Notes under the pieces: model-generated | What the model saw: only the letters and a program-made list of their open reading frames with translations | Database searches by the model: none | Told to the model about the DNA's origin: nothing | Shown: positions 25,398-33,488 of the stretch, one piece after another | Layout of the letters: every line of letters starts with the position of its first letter | Numbering within the stretch: position 1 is the stretch's first letter | Assembly: GCA_021155965.1 (NCBI GenBank) | Contig: JAJNBJ010000006.1 | Coordinates: 1 to 64,000, forward strand | DNA from: Flavipsychrobacter sp. | GTDB lineage: Bacteria > Bacteroidota > Bacteroidia > Chitinophagales > Chitinophagaceae | DNA: 64,000 bases | Direction: 5' to 3' | Program-made: the position numbers and the translations under genes

Positions 25398-26065
25398 AGA
25401 AATATTCTGTTGGCATTATTCTATTATTGCTGTTTATTTCTGCACAAAAAGCAAGGAAGCCTATGTACACATATTTAGCGCTCGGCGATTCATACACGAT
25501 AGGGGAGCAGGTGCCTATGCATGATAATTTTCCGCACCAGGCGGTGAAACTATTGAAACAACGCCATATTGAGGTAGCTGATCCGGTGATAATAGCCACT
25601 ACGGGCTGGACGACCGACGAACTTGCTGCATCGATCCGTGAACACAATATCAGGGAGACATTTTCGTTCGTGACACTGCTTATTGGCGTAAATAACCAAT
25701 ATCGTGGGCGCAGCATAGATAACTATCGCGATGAGTTCCTGGCATTGCTTAACCAGGCCATTGCTTTTGCAGATAATAAACCGGAACATGTGATCGTGCT
25801 GTCTATACCTGATTGGGGTGTAACACCTTTTGCGGAAGGCCGCGACAAGCAAAAAGTGGCTAAGGAAATAGATGACTATAATGCTGCATGCAAGGAGATA
25901 GCATTGGCCCACAAATGCCAGTATATAGAGATAACAGAAAGCACCCGCCAAAATGGCCAAAACCCGGAGTATATTGTAGCAGATAAGCTGCATCCATCCG
26001 GTAAAGAATATGCCATATGGGCTGAAAGGCTGACAGCGGTGGTGGCCAAAACGCTGAAAAAGTAG
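25394..26065 (+). CDS. SGNH/GDSL-family hydrolase with signal peptide
   Basis: A 223-residue esterase/lipase-like protein. Catalytic elements: Ser33 in LALGDSYTIGE (block I), a Gly in TTGWTT (block II), GVNNQYRG where GxND is usual (block III), and Asp/His in DKLHPSGKEY near the C terminus (block V). The first 17 or so residues are hydrophobic after KK, so it is exported or membrane-tethered. The start at 25394 overlaps the ALDH stop codon by four bases (ATGA), which settles it against a much longer frame starting inside the ALDH gene. The substrate is unknown: carbohydrate acetyl esters, lipids or thioesters are all possible. Confidence 0.88.
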   Translation: MKKYSVGIILLLLFISAQKARKPMYTYLALGDSYTIGEQVPMHDNFPHQAVKLLKQRHIEVADPVIIATTGWTTDELAASIREHNIRETFSFVTLLIGVNNQYRGRSIDNYRDEFLALLNQAIAFADNKPEHVIVLSIPDWGVTPFAEGRDKQKVAKEIDDYNAACKEIALAHKCQYIEITESTRQNGQNPEYIVADKLHPSGKEYAIWAERLTAVVAKTLKK

Positions 26066-26100
26066 AAAATGCACTAAAATCGCTATTTTCGCTATCTGGT

Positions 26101-27402
26101 ATGCCTGTTGCACAGCAAATTTATCCCGTAAAAGAAATATTTAAGGCACTCAATGCGCTTAAATTGAGCTTTGAAATTGCCGATATAGATAATCTATATG
26201 TGGATTTTGATGGGGTGCGTTCGGATACATTTCGCACTTTAATGTTCCATTTAGGTATTTTGAATGGCCGGTTGAACGAAGACGCGGGTTATGCTAAAAT
26301 GTTGTATACCGGGCATACCGGCAGCGGCAAAAGCACAGAGCTGGTAAAACTGCATCATAGGTTAAACAAGCCGGAGCAATATTTTTCAATATATATAGAT
26401 GTTGAAGAGTATATACAGATATCTGACTTTAAGTCGGAAGACCTGATGGTGCTGCTCATCGCATCGATGGTCAACGAGCTTGAAAAGCACAATATTAATT
26501 ATGCCGTTCCCAGCCTGCAAAAGATAGCAGATGACTGGCTTTCGGACAAAGAAGTTAATGAGGAAATAAAAAGTAAGCTGGAAACTGAAGGGGGGGCTGA
26601 AGCGGAAATAGGCACGGGTGGCTTACTGAGGTTTTTCAGTGCAAAAGCATTTATCAAATCTATCTTTTCTTACGGTTCGCAAACCTCCACAACGGTAAGA
26701 AGAAAAATAGAAGAGAAACAGGGTGATTATATCATTTCGTTGAACAATGCGCTGCTCGAGATCAGGAAAGACATCCGGCGGTCTGGCAATGGGCAGGAGA
26801 TTGTTTTTATCGTAGATGGGCTTGAAAAGTTGCGCTGGGGCAGGTATGATATGTACACCCGTACTTTTTTTCAGAACGCCAGGTTGATCAATGAGCTTAA
26901 TGCCAGCCTCATCTGTTCTGTGCCCATAGACACACTGTACGATTCTAAAACAAGTAGGGTATTAAGTACCTATCAGCATTATACCTTGCCGCTTATACCT
27001 ATTAACCTGGCAACTTCATCATTGTTTAGCCAGATAATTACCCGGAGAATAGACCATGATACCTTCTTTGAAGAAGGCGTGCTGGATTATTGTGTGCAGC
27101 AGTCAGGGGGCAGCCCACGGCAGCTCATACGGATAGTGGAGATGGCTTTGGCAAATTCCGAACCTGATAGTTTCAGGATAAATAGGGCCAATTCGGAAAA
27201 AGCTTGTAAGAAACTGGGGCTTGACCTGCTGCGGCGGCTGACATCTGTACACGTCGATATATTGAAAAGCAGGGACTATAACCGTGCAGACCCTGTGATT
27301 CTGGACCTGCTGTTCTCCCTTGCCCTTATGGAATATAATGGTGAGCAGAACAACAGGCAGCCTAATCCATTACTGTTACCTTTCCTCGAATCAGATGAAT
27401 GA
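26101..27402 (+). CDS. P-loop ATPase of STAND/AAA type paired with a TPR protein
   Basis: A 433-residue cytoplasmic ATPase. Walker A is GHTGSGKSTE (71-80); Walker B is EIVFIVDGLEKL with Asp239. A sensor-like segment SLICSVPIDTL follows, and GGSPRQLIRIV (336-346) resembles the Arg-containing sensor 2 of AAA/STAND NTPases. An insertion of helices and a Gly-rich stretch (150-200) lies between the Walker motifs. The C-terminal 60 residues look like a winged-helix remnant. It overlaps the following TPR gene by 8 bases. Known: STAND NTPases couple ATP binding to ligand-driven oligomerisation. Inferred: this gene supplies the NTPase and the next gene the sensing and signalling parts. A precise family name could not be assigned. 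Confidence 0.75.
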   Translation: MPVAQQIYPVKEIFKALNALKLSFEIADIDNLYVDFDGVRSDTFRTLMFHLGILNGRLNEDAGYAKMLYTGHTGSGKSTELVKLHHRLNKPEQYFSIYIDVEEYIQISDFKSEDLMVLLIASMVNELEKHNINYAVPSLQKIADDWLSDKEVNEEIKSKLETEGGAEAEIGTGGLLRFFSAKAFIKSIFSYGSQTSTTVRRKIEEKQGDYIISLNNALLEIRKDIRRSGNGQEIVFIVDGLEKLRWGRYDMYTRTFFQNARLINELNASLICSVPIDTLYDSKTSRVLSTYQHYTLPLIPINLATSSLFSQIITRRIDHDTFFEEGVLDYCVQQSGGSPRQLIRIVEMALANSEPDSFRINRANSEKACKKLGLDLLRRLTSVHVDILKSRDYNRADPVILDLLFSLALMEYNGEQNNRQPNPLLLPFLESDE

Positions 27403-28828
27403 AGCTAATTATTCGGATGCCATTATAACCCACAACAAAGAAGAATGGGACAGGCTGTTATTCCTGCTGCAAGATCCTGAACCTAATGTGTTCTGGATAA
27501 ATTGCGATACGCCATTGCTGAAAAAGCCGTTGCACGATACTATTACGGAGTGCGTGCCTAAGTTCAAGCCCTACGATATTTACTTGAATGAAAAATCAGA
27601 CTCGCTGAACCGGATCATTTTTCATGAAGATAAAGACAAGATACCTGCCAATGCTCTTATTCATGTTTTTGGCATGGAGGATGCGGTGAAGAATAGCGAT
27701 TTCCTCGGCACTTTTAATTTCCAGCGTGACTCTTTTTTCCGGCAAACACCGGCAACTATCGTTTTCTGGGCCGATTTTGATACTGGGACAGTGTTGATGC
27801 GCAAGGCTTACGACTTCTGGAGCTGGATTGTTTTTTTCTTTGATTTCAAAACACCGGAAGAGCTGCTTACTGCAAGGCAAAAAGGTTTTGCCGATAAACT
27901 GATATTGGAAGACAAGGAAATTAAAATGCCCTCTAAAAACAGTGAAGAAAGAATTAGGCATTTAGAGCATGAGTGGGAAGAGTTTTTGAAGTCGGTAAAT
28001 GGGTGGCCATCTAGTGCAAAGCAAATGAAGGATGCTGTGACTATAGTGTTGGCATTAGCAAGAGAATACAGAGATGAGGAGCAGTACGCTAAAGCTATAC
28101 AGATTATTGAAAAGTTATTGAAGGGAAACTCAGATAATTTCACAGATAATCAGAAAGGTCTTCTTTTAAATGAATTAGGACTTTTGTTAGCTGGAGAAGG
28201 TCGTTATGATAGAGCAAAAACTGTATTTGAGGAAGCAATGATAATTGTGTTGAAGATATATGGAGATAAATCTCTCAATGCAGCTACTCTTCAATCAAAC
28301 CTCGGAGTTATATATTCGGAAATGGGAGATCTTGAAAATGCTGAAAAAGTATTAATAAATGCAATTAATATATACGATAATTTCAATGCAGATAGTCACC
28401 CAAACAAGGCTCGTGACCAAATGAACTTAGGAACTGTTTATTTACATAAAGAAGATTTTGAAAAAGGGAAAGAATTACTAGAAGAATCTTTGAATTATAA
28501 TATTGCATTTTATGGCGAAGATCATCCGATTGTGGGCAAAATTGGCGCCAATCTCGCTTCTGCATATTGGGGGATGGGTGATTTAATAAAAGCAAAAAAG
28601 CTATTAGAAAAATCAATCAATATCATTTCGGCAAATTATGACGAACATAATCTGAGAATTGCAAATCAGTACTATAATTTAGGTCGTATACTACATGACT
28701 TAAATGAATTTGAAAATGCAAAACATTATGTTCGAAAATCTTTTGAAATATTAAGAGATAAATTAGGTGAGGAGAATAGTAAAACCATAAATGCACTTAA
28801 GTTTCTTAAAAACCTTGAACAAAAATGA
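27395..28828 (+). CDS. TPR protein with N-terminal NTPase-partner-like domain
   Basis: A 477-residue protein. The ATG at 27395 is chosen because it overlaps the ATPase stop codon by 8 bases and starts a compact domain. Residues 1-190 form an alpha/beta domain with NFQRDSFFR (108-116), ATIVFWADF and YDFWSWIVFFFDF (139-151). I recall this FxxxRDxFxRxP-VFW-DFWSW pattern from N-terminal regions of bacterial TPR proteins next to P-loop NTPases; that is memory, not a search. Residues 212-470 are kinesin-light-chain-like TPRs (LGVIYSEMGDLENAEKVL and kin). The second half of the gene is markedly more AT-rich than the first. It overlaps the downstream yjbR-like gene by ATGA. Likely role: ligand sensing for the ATPase; the target is unknown. 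Confidence 0.72.
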   Translation: MNEANYSDAIITHNKEEWDRLLFLLQDPEPNVFWINCDTPLLKKPLHDTITECVPKFKPYDIYLNEKSDSLNRIIFHEDKDKIPANALIHVFGMEDAVKNSDFLGTFNFQRDSFFRQTPATIVFWADFDTGTVLMRKAYDFWSWIVFFFDFKTPEELLTARQKGFADKLILEDKEIKMPSKNSEERIRHLEHEWEEFLKSVNGWPSSAKQMKDAVTIVLALAREYRDEEQYAKAIQIIEKLLKGNSDNFTDNQKGLLLNELGLLLAGEGRYDRAKTVFEEAMIIVLKIYGDKSLNAATLQSNLGVIYSEMGDLENAEKVLINAINIYDNFNADSHPNKARDQMNLGTVYLHKEDFEKGKELLEESLNYNIAFYGEDHPIVGKIGANLASAYWGMGDLIKAKKLLEKSINIISANYDEHNLRIANQYYNLGRILHDLNEFENAKHYVRKSFEILRDKLGEENSKTINALKFLKNLEQK

Positions 28829-29157
28829 ACCTCGATAAACTGCGCACCCTCTGCCTTTCCTTCCCTGGCACTACAGAAGGTATAAAATGGGAAGACCATA
28901 TTTGCTTTATGGTAGCTGAGAAGCTATTTGTCATTACAGGCGAAGGTGGCGGTGTTAGTTTTAAAGTGAATGCTGATGAGGTCGCGGAACTTATAGAACG
29001 GGACGGCATAGTGCCTACACCATATATGGCCCGTAATAACTGGGTCACGGTGCAGGCATATAGCAAAATGAAGCCTAAAGAATGGGAACATTACATTCGC
29101 CGATCCTACGACCTGATACGGTCTAAATTGCCTAAAAAAGTACAAGCCGGTCTGTAG
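28825..29157 (+). CDS. MmcQ/YjbR family protein
   Basis: A 110-residue cytoplasmic protein of the MmcQ/YjbR (CyaY-like fold) family. It has the typical start LRTLCLSFPGTTEGIKWEDHICFMV, then FVITGEGGGVSFKVNADE, and the late PYMARNNWVTVQ and LIRRSYDLIRSKLPKK-like helix. The family was described as possibly DNA-binding, but no firm function is known. The start codon overlaps the TPR gene's stop codon (ATGA), so it is translated from the same message. Whether it takes part in the ATPase/TPR system or only shares the transcript is open. The family is common as a stand-alone gene, which argues for mere co-transcription. Confidence 0.88.
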   Translation: MNLDKLRTLCLSFPGTTEGIKWEDHICFMVAEKLFVITGEGGGVSFKVNADEVAELIERDGIVPTPYMARNNWVTVQAYSKMKPKEWEHYIRRSYDLIRSKLPKKVQAGL

Positions 29158-29294
29158 TAAGGTTTTTTGGGTTACATTTTTTGCAGAAAAATCCCTCATC
29201 TCTGGCACACTTTTTGCTATATTATATATTGCGCGGCAAACGGCTGAAACCTGCTGCCAGTGCGCATTTTGGCAGTTCTTTGTTTATTGGAAAT

Positions 29295-29614
29295 TATACC
29301 TTTTTTATACCTTTTTAGGGTATAATTATACCTTTTTGGGGTATAAATATACCCTTTTATACCCCTTTATACCTTATGATAAAATACATGAAATAAGCCC
29401 ACAACGCACTACGGCCACATATAAAAAACTAAATGTGGGAAAACAGGCACATCCCGAAAATTATACCTTTCACCCGCCGTAAGTCTTTCAGCGAAGGAGG
29501 GCTCCCCGTGCGCCTGGTGTTCAAGAAAACAAATTTATTGCGTGGATGTAGCAGGTTACCACTTTTAATAAAAAGACAAAATTTGTTTGGTGGCATTGAA
29601 GATTTGAAATGCAC
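29295..29614 (+). repeat. Non-coding mosaic repeat, copy 1 (TATACC array plus GAAGATTTGAAAT end)
   Basis: Begins with six TATACC and two inverted GGTATA units (29295-29373), including two near-identical tandem hairpins at 29306-29324 and 29327-29345. These are followed by an AAGCCCA/GCGCA-like segment, an AAATTATACC segment, a CTCCCCG-type GC-rich segment, and finally GGTGGCATTGAAGATTTGAAAT. The same landmarks occur in the same order, inverted, at 36633-36880. Confidence 0.55.
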
Positions 29615-29654
29615 GCGGTTTTTTGCAAAGCTTTCGTGGAAAAAGAAATTATGT

Positions 29655-29662
29655 TATATTTG
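29655..29662 (+). promoter_or_regulatory. Candidate -7 box of the NHL-repeat gene
   Basis: TATATTTG matches the Bacteroidota sigma-70 -7 consensus TAnnTTTG exactly and lies 15 bases before the chosen ATG at 29678. No clean -33 TTTG is found at the expected distance, so confidence is low. Confidence 0.35.
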
Positions 29663-29677
29663 AACCAAAGTACAAAT

Positions 29678-31036
29678 ATGAAATATAAATTTTTACCATT
29701 CATTTTCGCGCTAGCCGTTTCTGTGCCTGTTTTTGCACAGCAAAAGGTGAATACTATCGCCGGAAATGGTGGTGCAGGGTTTTCAGGAGATGGTTTTCAT
29801 GCTGTAAGTGCACAACTGTGGGGGCCTATAGAAGTTGCGCTTGATAAATCCGGGAATGTATATATAAATGATCATAACAATTACCGCATACGCAAAGTAA
29901 ATACCATTGGTGTTATTACAACTGTTGCTGGTACCGGGACTGCCGGTAATAGTGGTAATGGTTCTGTAGCTACCAGCGCTGATATTTTTGCACGGGGCAT
30001 GGCAGTTGACCATCGCTATAATATTTTCTTTTCGGACCCAAGCAGTGATGTTATCCGCAGGGTGAATTCTTCAGGCAAGATATCCAAGTATGCAGGCGGT
30101 GGTACTACAGGCGCACAAACAGGTTATAGCGGGGATGGAGGTAAAGCAGATACTGCGCGGTTTAAGAACCCGCATGGGATATGTGTAGATGATACAGGAA
30201 ACATGTACATAGCTGACGCCGGTAACCACGTTATCCGTAAAATAGACACATTTGGTTTCGTGAGCACTGTGGCAGGTGATGCGTCTCTTGGATCCGGTTA
30301 TTTTGGTGACGGCGGTATAGCCACAATGGCTCAACTGGACTCTCCGTACGCAGTTGCTGTTGACCACAAAGGCAATCTGTATATCAATGACTTTAATAAC
30401 AACGTTATCCGCAGGGTAGATGTAATAACCAAAACTATCACAACAATTACTGACAATACCGGTACTCCTGGTTATACCGGTGATAATGGCCTTTCAACAG
30501 CGGCAACTATCAATGCCCCACGTGGTATGTGTGTTGACCTGGCAAATAGCTTGTTTTTCGCTGATGCAATGAATAATGTTATTCGCAAGATCGACACATT
30601 TGGTATTATTACTACGGTGGCAGGCAATGGCTGGTATGGCTTTGGCGGTGACCTTGGATTGGTTACCGGAGCTAACTTTAAAAACCCATATGCAGTAGCC
30701 GTAGATGGTGTGGGCAGTATACATATTGCTGACGCCAACAATAACCGTATCCGCAAAACGTATTCTACTACAGGCGTTAACGGCATAAGTGCGAGCAACA
30801 GTGTGGCAATTTATCCTAATCCGTTCAGCGAATATTTTGTTGTGTCGGGTTTGACTGCAACAGATAAAGTCATTGTTTATGATATTACCGGCAGGCAGGT
30901 AGCTGAGGCTGTTGTTGCTACGAATACAGGCACTGTAAATATTGCAATAGCGAACAAACCGGCTGGTGTTTATGTGATGCAGGTGAATGATGCTGCCGGG
31001 AACAGAAAAGCTATGTTGAAAGTTATAAAAGAATAA
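29678..31036 (+). CDS. Secreted NHL-repeat beta-propeller protein with T9SS sorting domain
   Basis: About 452 residues: signal peptide (to VPVFAQ), five to six NHL-type blades (repeats of AGNG-GFSGDG, A-x-L-x-x-P-x-G-V-x-x-D, G-N-x-YI-x-D-x-x-N-x-x-IRKV) and a C-terminal T9SS domain (AIYPNPFSEYFVVSG to the end). The ATG at 29678 is preferred to the one at 29609 because it begins the signal peptide directly. NHL propellers bind proteins, RNA or small molecules; some secreted ones are lyase-like, but no catalytic motif is evident. Location: exported through the outer membrane by T9SS, then attached or released. A strong palindromic terminator follows. Confidence 0.9.
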   Translation: MKYKFLPFIFALAVSVPVFAQQKVNTIAGNGGAGFSGDGFHAVSAQLWGPIEVALDKSGNVYINDHNNYRIRKVNTIGVITTVAGTGTAGNSGNGSVATSADIFARGMAVDHRYNIFFSDPSSDVIRRVNSSGKISKYAGGGTTGAQTGYSGDGGKADTARFKNPHGICVDDTGNMYIADAGNHVIRKIDTFGFVSTVAGDASLGSGYFGDGGIATMAQLDSPYAVAVDHKGNLYINDFNNNVIRRVDVITKTITTITDNTGTPGYTGDNGLSTAATINAPRGMCVDLANSLFFADAMNNVIRKIDTFGIITTVAGNGWYGFGGDLGLVTGANFKNPYAVAVDGVGSIHIADANNNRIRKTYSTTGVNGISASNSVAIYPNPFSEYFVVSGLTATDKVIVYDITGRQVAEAVVATNTGTVNIAIANKPAGVYVMQVNDAAGNRKAMLKVIKE

Positions 31037-31056
31037 GGAAGGATCTTTTCATAATG

Positions 31057-31088
31057 AAAAGAGGCGGTGATCACCGCCTCTTTTTTTA
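31057..31088. terminator. Bidirectional terminator between the NHL gene and the FKBP gene
   Basis: A perfect 20-base palindrome GAGGCGGTGATCACCGCCTC (31061-31080) with an A-run before it and a T-run after it. It serves both convergent genes; its T-run overlaps the FKBP stop codon. Confidence 0.9.
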
Positions 31089-31511
31089 TCCGATCGAAAC
31101 GAGTTCAATATCAAATATCAGTTCCTTGCCTGCCAGCGGGTGATTGGCATCAAGCGTCACCGAATTATCAGTTACTTGTGTCACCACTACAGGAAATATA
31201 TTTCCCGCATTATCGCCCATCTGCAGTTCCATGCCCACTTCCGGCTTCATATCTGCAGGGAATTCAGTTATGGGGTATTCTATCATCATATCCTCACTGC
31301 GCTCGCCATATGCTTCAGTAACAGGGATATTTATTGTTTTCTTTTCTCCAATCGTCATATTTACTACGGCATCGTCAAAACCTTTGATCACCTGCGCTGA
31401 ACCCACTGTAAACTGCAATGGTTCACGTCCCTCGCTGCTGTCAAATGTTGAACCATCATTGAGCCTGCCGTGATAATGAACGTTTACTTTATCTCCCTTT
31501 TTTGCTTGCAT
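31086..31511 (-). CDS. FKBP-type peptidyl-prolyl isomerase, SlyD-like
   Basis: A 141-residue cytoplasmic prolyl isomerase/chaperone. It starts directly with the FKBP strand KVNVHYHGRLNDGSTFDSS, continues with GSAQVIKGFDDAVVNMTIGEKKT, and then has the insert-in-flap domain (residues 70-120, with the GNIFPVVVTQV strand) that marks the SlyD subgroup. The metal-binding His/Cys-rich tail of E. coli SlyD is absent; the protein ends at IELVSIG. No signal peptide. It catalyses cis-trans prolyl isomerisation and holds folding intermediates. It is convergent with the NHL gene across a shared terminator. Confidence 0.93.
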   Translation of the reverse strand: MQAKKGDKVNVHYHGRLNDGSTFDSSEGREPLQFTVGSAQVIKGFDDAVVNMTIGEKKTINIPVTEAYGERSEDMMIEYPITEFPADMKPEVGMELQMGDNAGNIFPVVVTQVTDNSVTLDANHPLAGKELIFDIELVSIG

Positions 31512-31665
31512 ATTGTTTGTTTAAAAATTAATAAAGCATGCAAGTTACACGAATATATTGGTGTTTTTTGGTGGAAGGGACTAAAATAATAATGTTAAAA
31601 CGTTAAACTGTAATAATCAAAAGAATATAAGGAAACATCGGCATATCTTTATCAAAAAAGAAGAT

Positions 31666-32847
31666 ATGAAACTTTTGCTTTTTCTGATAATGGTATTTCA
31701 TATAACTGTAGCCGAAGCGAAATTTGGTTATGATACCACGATCAAAGCAGCAGATACAAAACCGGAGCAATATTTATCACTTCTGCGGAATAAACGGGTT
31801 GGCCTGATAATAAACCAGACATCGATGATCGGGAACATGTCGCTGTTAGATATGCTGCTGGTAAAAAAGGTGAACGTTACTAAAATATTTGTGCCAGAAC
31901 ATGGCTTCCGGGGCAGGGAAGATGCGGGTGCAAAAGTGGATAATAGTATTGATAGCGCTACCGGCATCTCTGTGGTCTCATTATATGGTAAGCACAAGAA
32001 GCCCACGCCTGATGATCTTAAAGAAATTGATGTGCTTGTTTACGACCTCCAGGATGTGGGTGTGCGGTTCTACACCTACATTTCTACGATGGAATATTGT
32101 ATGGAGGCCTGTGCAGAAAGCAATAAACAATTCATTGTTCTGGACAGGCCTAACCCCAATGGGTTTTATGTTGATGGGCCAGTCTTAGAGGCGGAAAACA
32201 AATCGTTCGTGGGTATGCAAGCCATACCGATCGTATATGGCATGACAGCAGGCGAATATGCAAAGATGCTGGTTGGTGAAAAATGGTTCAACAAAGCTTC
32301 TGCTCTTGATCTCAAGGTGATAAAATGCATTAACTATACACACAAGAAAAAATATAAGCTTCCCGTTGATCCGTCGCCAAATCTAAGGACAATGGCTGCT
32401 GTATATGCATATCCATCTTTATGCTTGTTTGAGGGAACGGTAGTAAGTGTAGGGCGGGGGACAAATATTCCTTTCCAGCAATATGGTTGCCCGGAATTAG
32501 AAGGAAAGTTTAACTACAGCTTTACGCCCCGTAGTATGGTTGGTGCTAAAAAACCGCCTTATGAAAATAAGGTGTGCTATGGAGAAATGGTAGGCGGAGA
32601 TGAGGTAGAGGTATTAAAAGAATTGAATAACAGCTTCAGGCTTAGCTGGCTTATTAAAGCATACAATGCTTATCCGGATAAGGATAAGTTCTTTAATTCC
32701 TTTTTTGTGAAGCTTTGCGGCACCTCGAAGCTACAGAGGGAGATAAAAAATGGACAAAGTGAGGCGTCTATCAGAAAAACATGGCAAAGAGATACAGAAG
32801 CCTTTAAAAGAATACGTAAAAAGTACCTACTTTACGAGGATTTTTAG
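31666..32847 (+). CDS. namZ: Exo-beta-N-acetylmuramidase NamZ-like (DUF1343)
   Basis: A 393-residue exported protein with a signal peptide (1-18, AEAKF). DUF1343 signatures: RVGLIINQTSMIG near residue 45, then FVPEHGFRGREDAGA, DVLVYDLQDVGVRFYTYISTM, LDRPNPNGFYVDGPVL, YGMTAGEYAKML and PSPNLRTM. Characterised DUF1343 members (NamZ) remove terminal MurNAc from peptidoglycan fragments, feeding cell-wall recycling; the EHG motif falls in the catalytic region. Location: periplasm. No other recycling gene (murQ, anhydro-kinase) is adjacent. It is monocistronic as far as can be seen. Confidence 0.88.
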   Translation: MKLLLFLIMVFHITVAEAKFGYDTTIKAADTKPEQYLSLLRNKRVGLIINQTSMIGNMSLLDMLLVKKVNVTKIFVPEHGFRGREDAGAKVDNSIDSATGISVVSLYGKHKKPTPDDLKEIDVLVYDLQDVGVRFYTYISTMEYCMEACAESNKQFIVLDRPNPNGFYVDGPVLEAENKSFVGMQAIPIVYGMTAGEYAKMLVGEKWFNKASALDLKVIKCINYTHKKKYKLPVDPSPNLRTMAAVYAYPSLCLFEGTVVSVGRGTNIPFQQYGCPELEGKFNYSFTPRSMVGAKKPPYENKVCYGEMVGGDEVEVLKELNNSFRLSWLIKAYNAYPDKDKFFNSFFVKLCGTSKLQREIKNGQSEASIRKTWQRDTEAFKRIRKKYLLYEDF

Positions 32848-33072
32848 CTGTTTTACCTGATATCGGGCGTAGACTACAACAGCCTAAAATATTAACCGTA
32901 AATTGAAAATCGGATTTTAACACTTTTAATTAAAATCCCCTGTATTATATACTGGTATTGGCTTTCAGCTTCCTAAGGAAAGGAGGGGCAAAAAATATGA
33001 TTACTTTAGCTTTTTTTTGCAATAATTGATTTAATTTAGACATTGAATTCTAAACCACAAAAATTCGTAAGT

Positions 33073-33441
33073 ATGAAAAAGTTGATAATTACCTGTGCAT
33101 TGGTATCATTAGGATCGTTCGCATCATTTGCACAGTCTCGCGTTACAAGGACCGGGTCTGCCGATGCAACTACCAGTACCGCTACTACAGCAACTCCTGA
33201 GCAGATGGCTGAGTTGAGGGCAAAACAATACAAAAAAGACCTTAGCCTCACAGCAGAACAATATACACCAATATATGACGCATTGCTTGACTATTACAGG
33301 CAGGATAAAATAGCGCGTGAAGCTGGTGGTGCCGGGCCGGGCCAAGCAATGCAAATGCAGATGGGGTTAGATCAGCGGTTCCAGGCAGCATTGACGCCGG
33401 CGCAGTACACCAAGTATACTTCGCTGCCAAAGAAGTTGTAA
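33073..33441 (+). CDS. Small exported protein, unknown function
   Basis: A 122-residue protein whose start at 33073 gives a clean signal peptide (MKKLIITCALVSLGSFASFAQ). The mature part has a Thr/Ala-rich linker, then a helical region with LRAKQYKKDLSLTAEQY, IYDALLDYYRQDK and a Gln/Met-rich segment followed by ALTPAQYTKYTSL. The L-x-L-T-x-E-Q and L-T-P-x-Q-x pattern resembles the Spy/CpxP-like helical periplasmic proteins frequent in Bacteroidota, but the similarity is loose. Function not known. A palindromic terminator follows directly. Confidence 0.75.
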   Translation: MKKLIITCALVSLGSFASFAQSRVTRTGSADATTSTATTATPEQMAELRAKQYKKDLSLTAEQYTPIYDALLDYYRQDKIAREAGGAGPGQAMQMQMGLDQRFQAALTPAQYTKYTSLPKKL

Positions 33442-33460
33442 AAGATGACTGTTTTCTTTA

Positions 33461-33488
33461 AAACCCGGAAATTTCCGGGTTTTTTTTA
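33461..33488. terminator. Bidirectional terminator
   Basis: AAACCCGGAAATTTCCGGGTTT palindrome with T-runs on both strands, between the small exported protein and the convergent ABC permease, whose stop codon it overlaps. Confidence 0.88.

Larger units (their letters stand above)
29158..29677. other. Intergenic region with non-coding mosaic element
   Basis: About 520 bases without a credible gene; a 76-codon frame at 29433-29663 was rejected. The first 130 bases hold nothing recognised apart from a GC-rich stretch around 29230-29275. The rest is the TATACC array and mosaic repeat annotated at 29295-29614. Confidence 0.6.

Noticed and set aside
29433-29663. A 76-codon frame in the mosaic repeat region
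   Set aside because: It runs through repeat landmarks shared with 36633-36880, where the frame is not kept.
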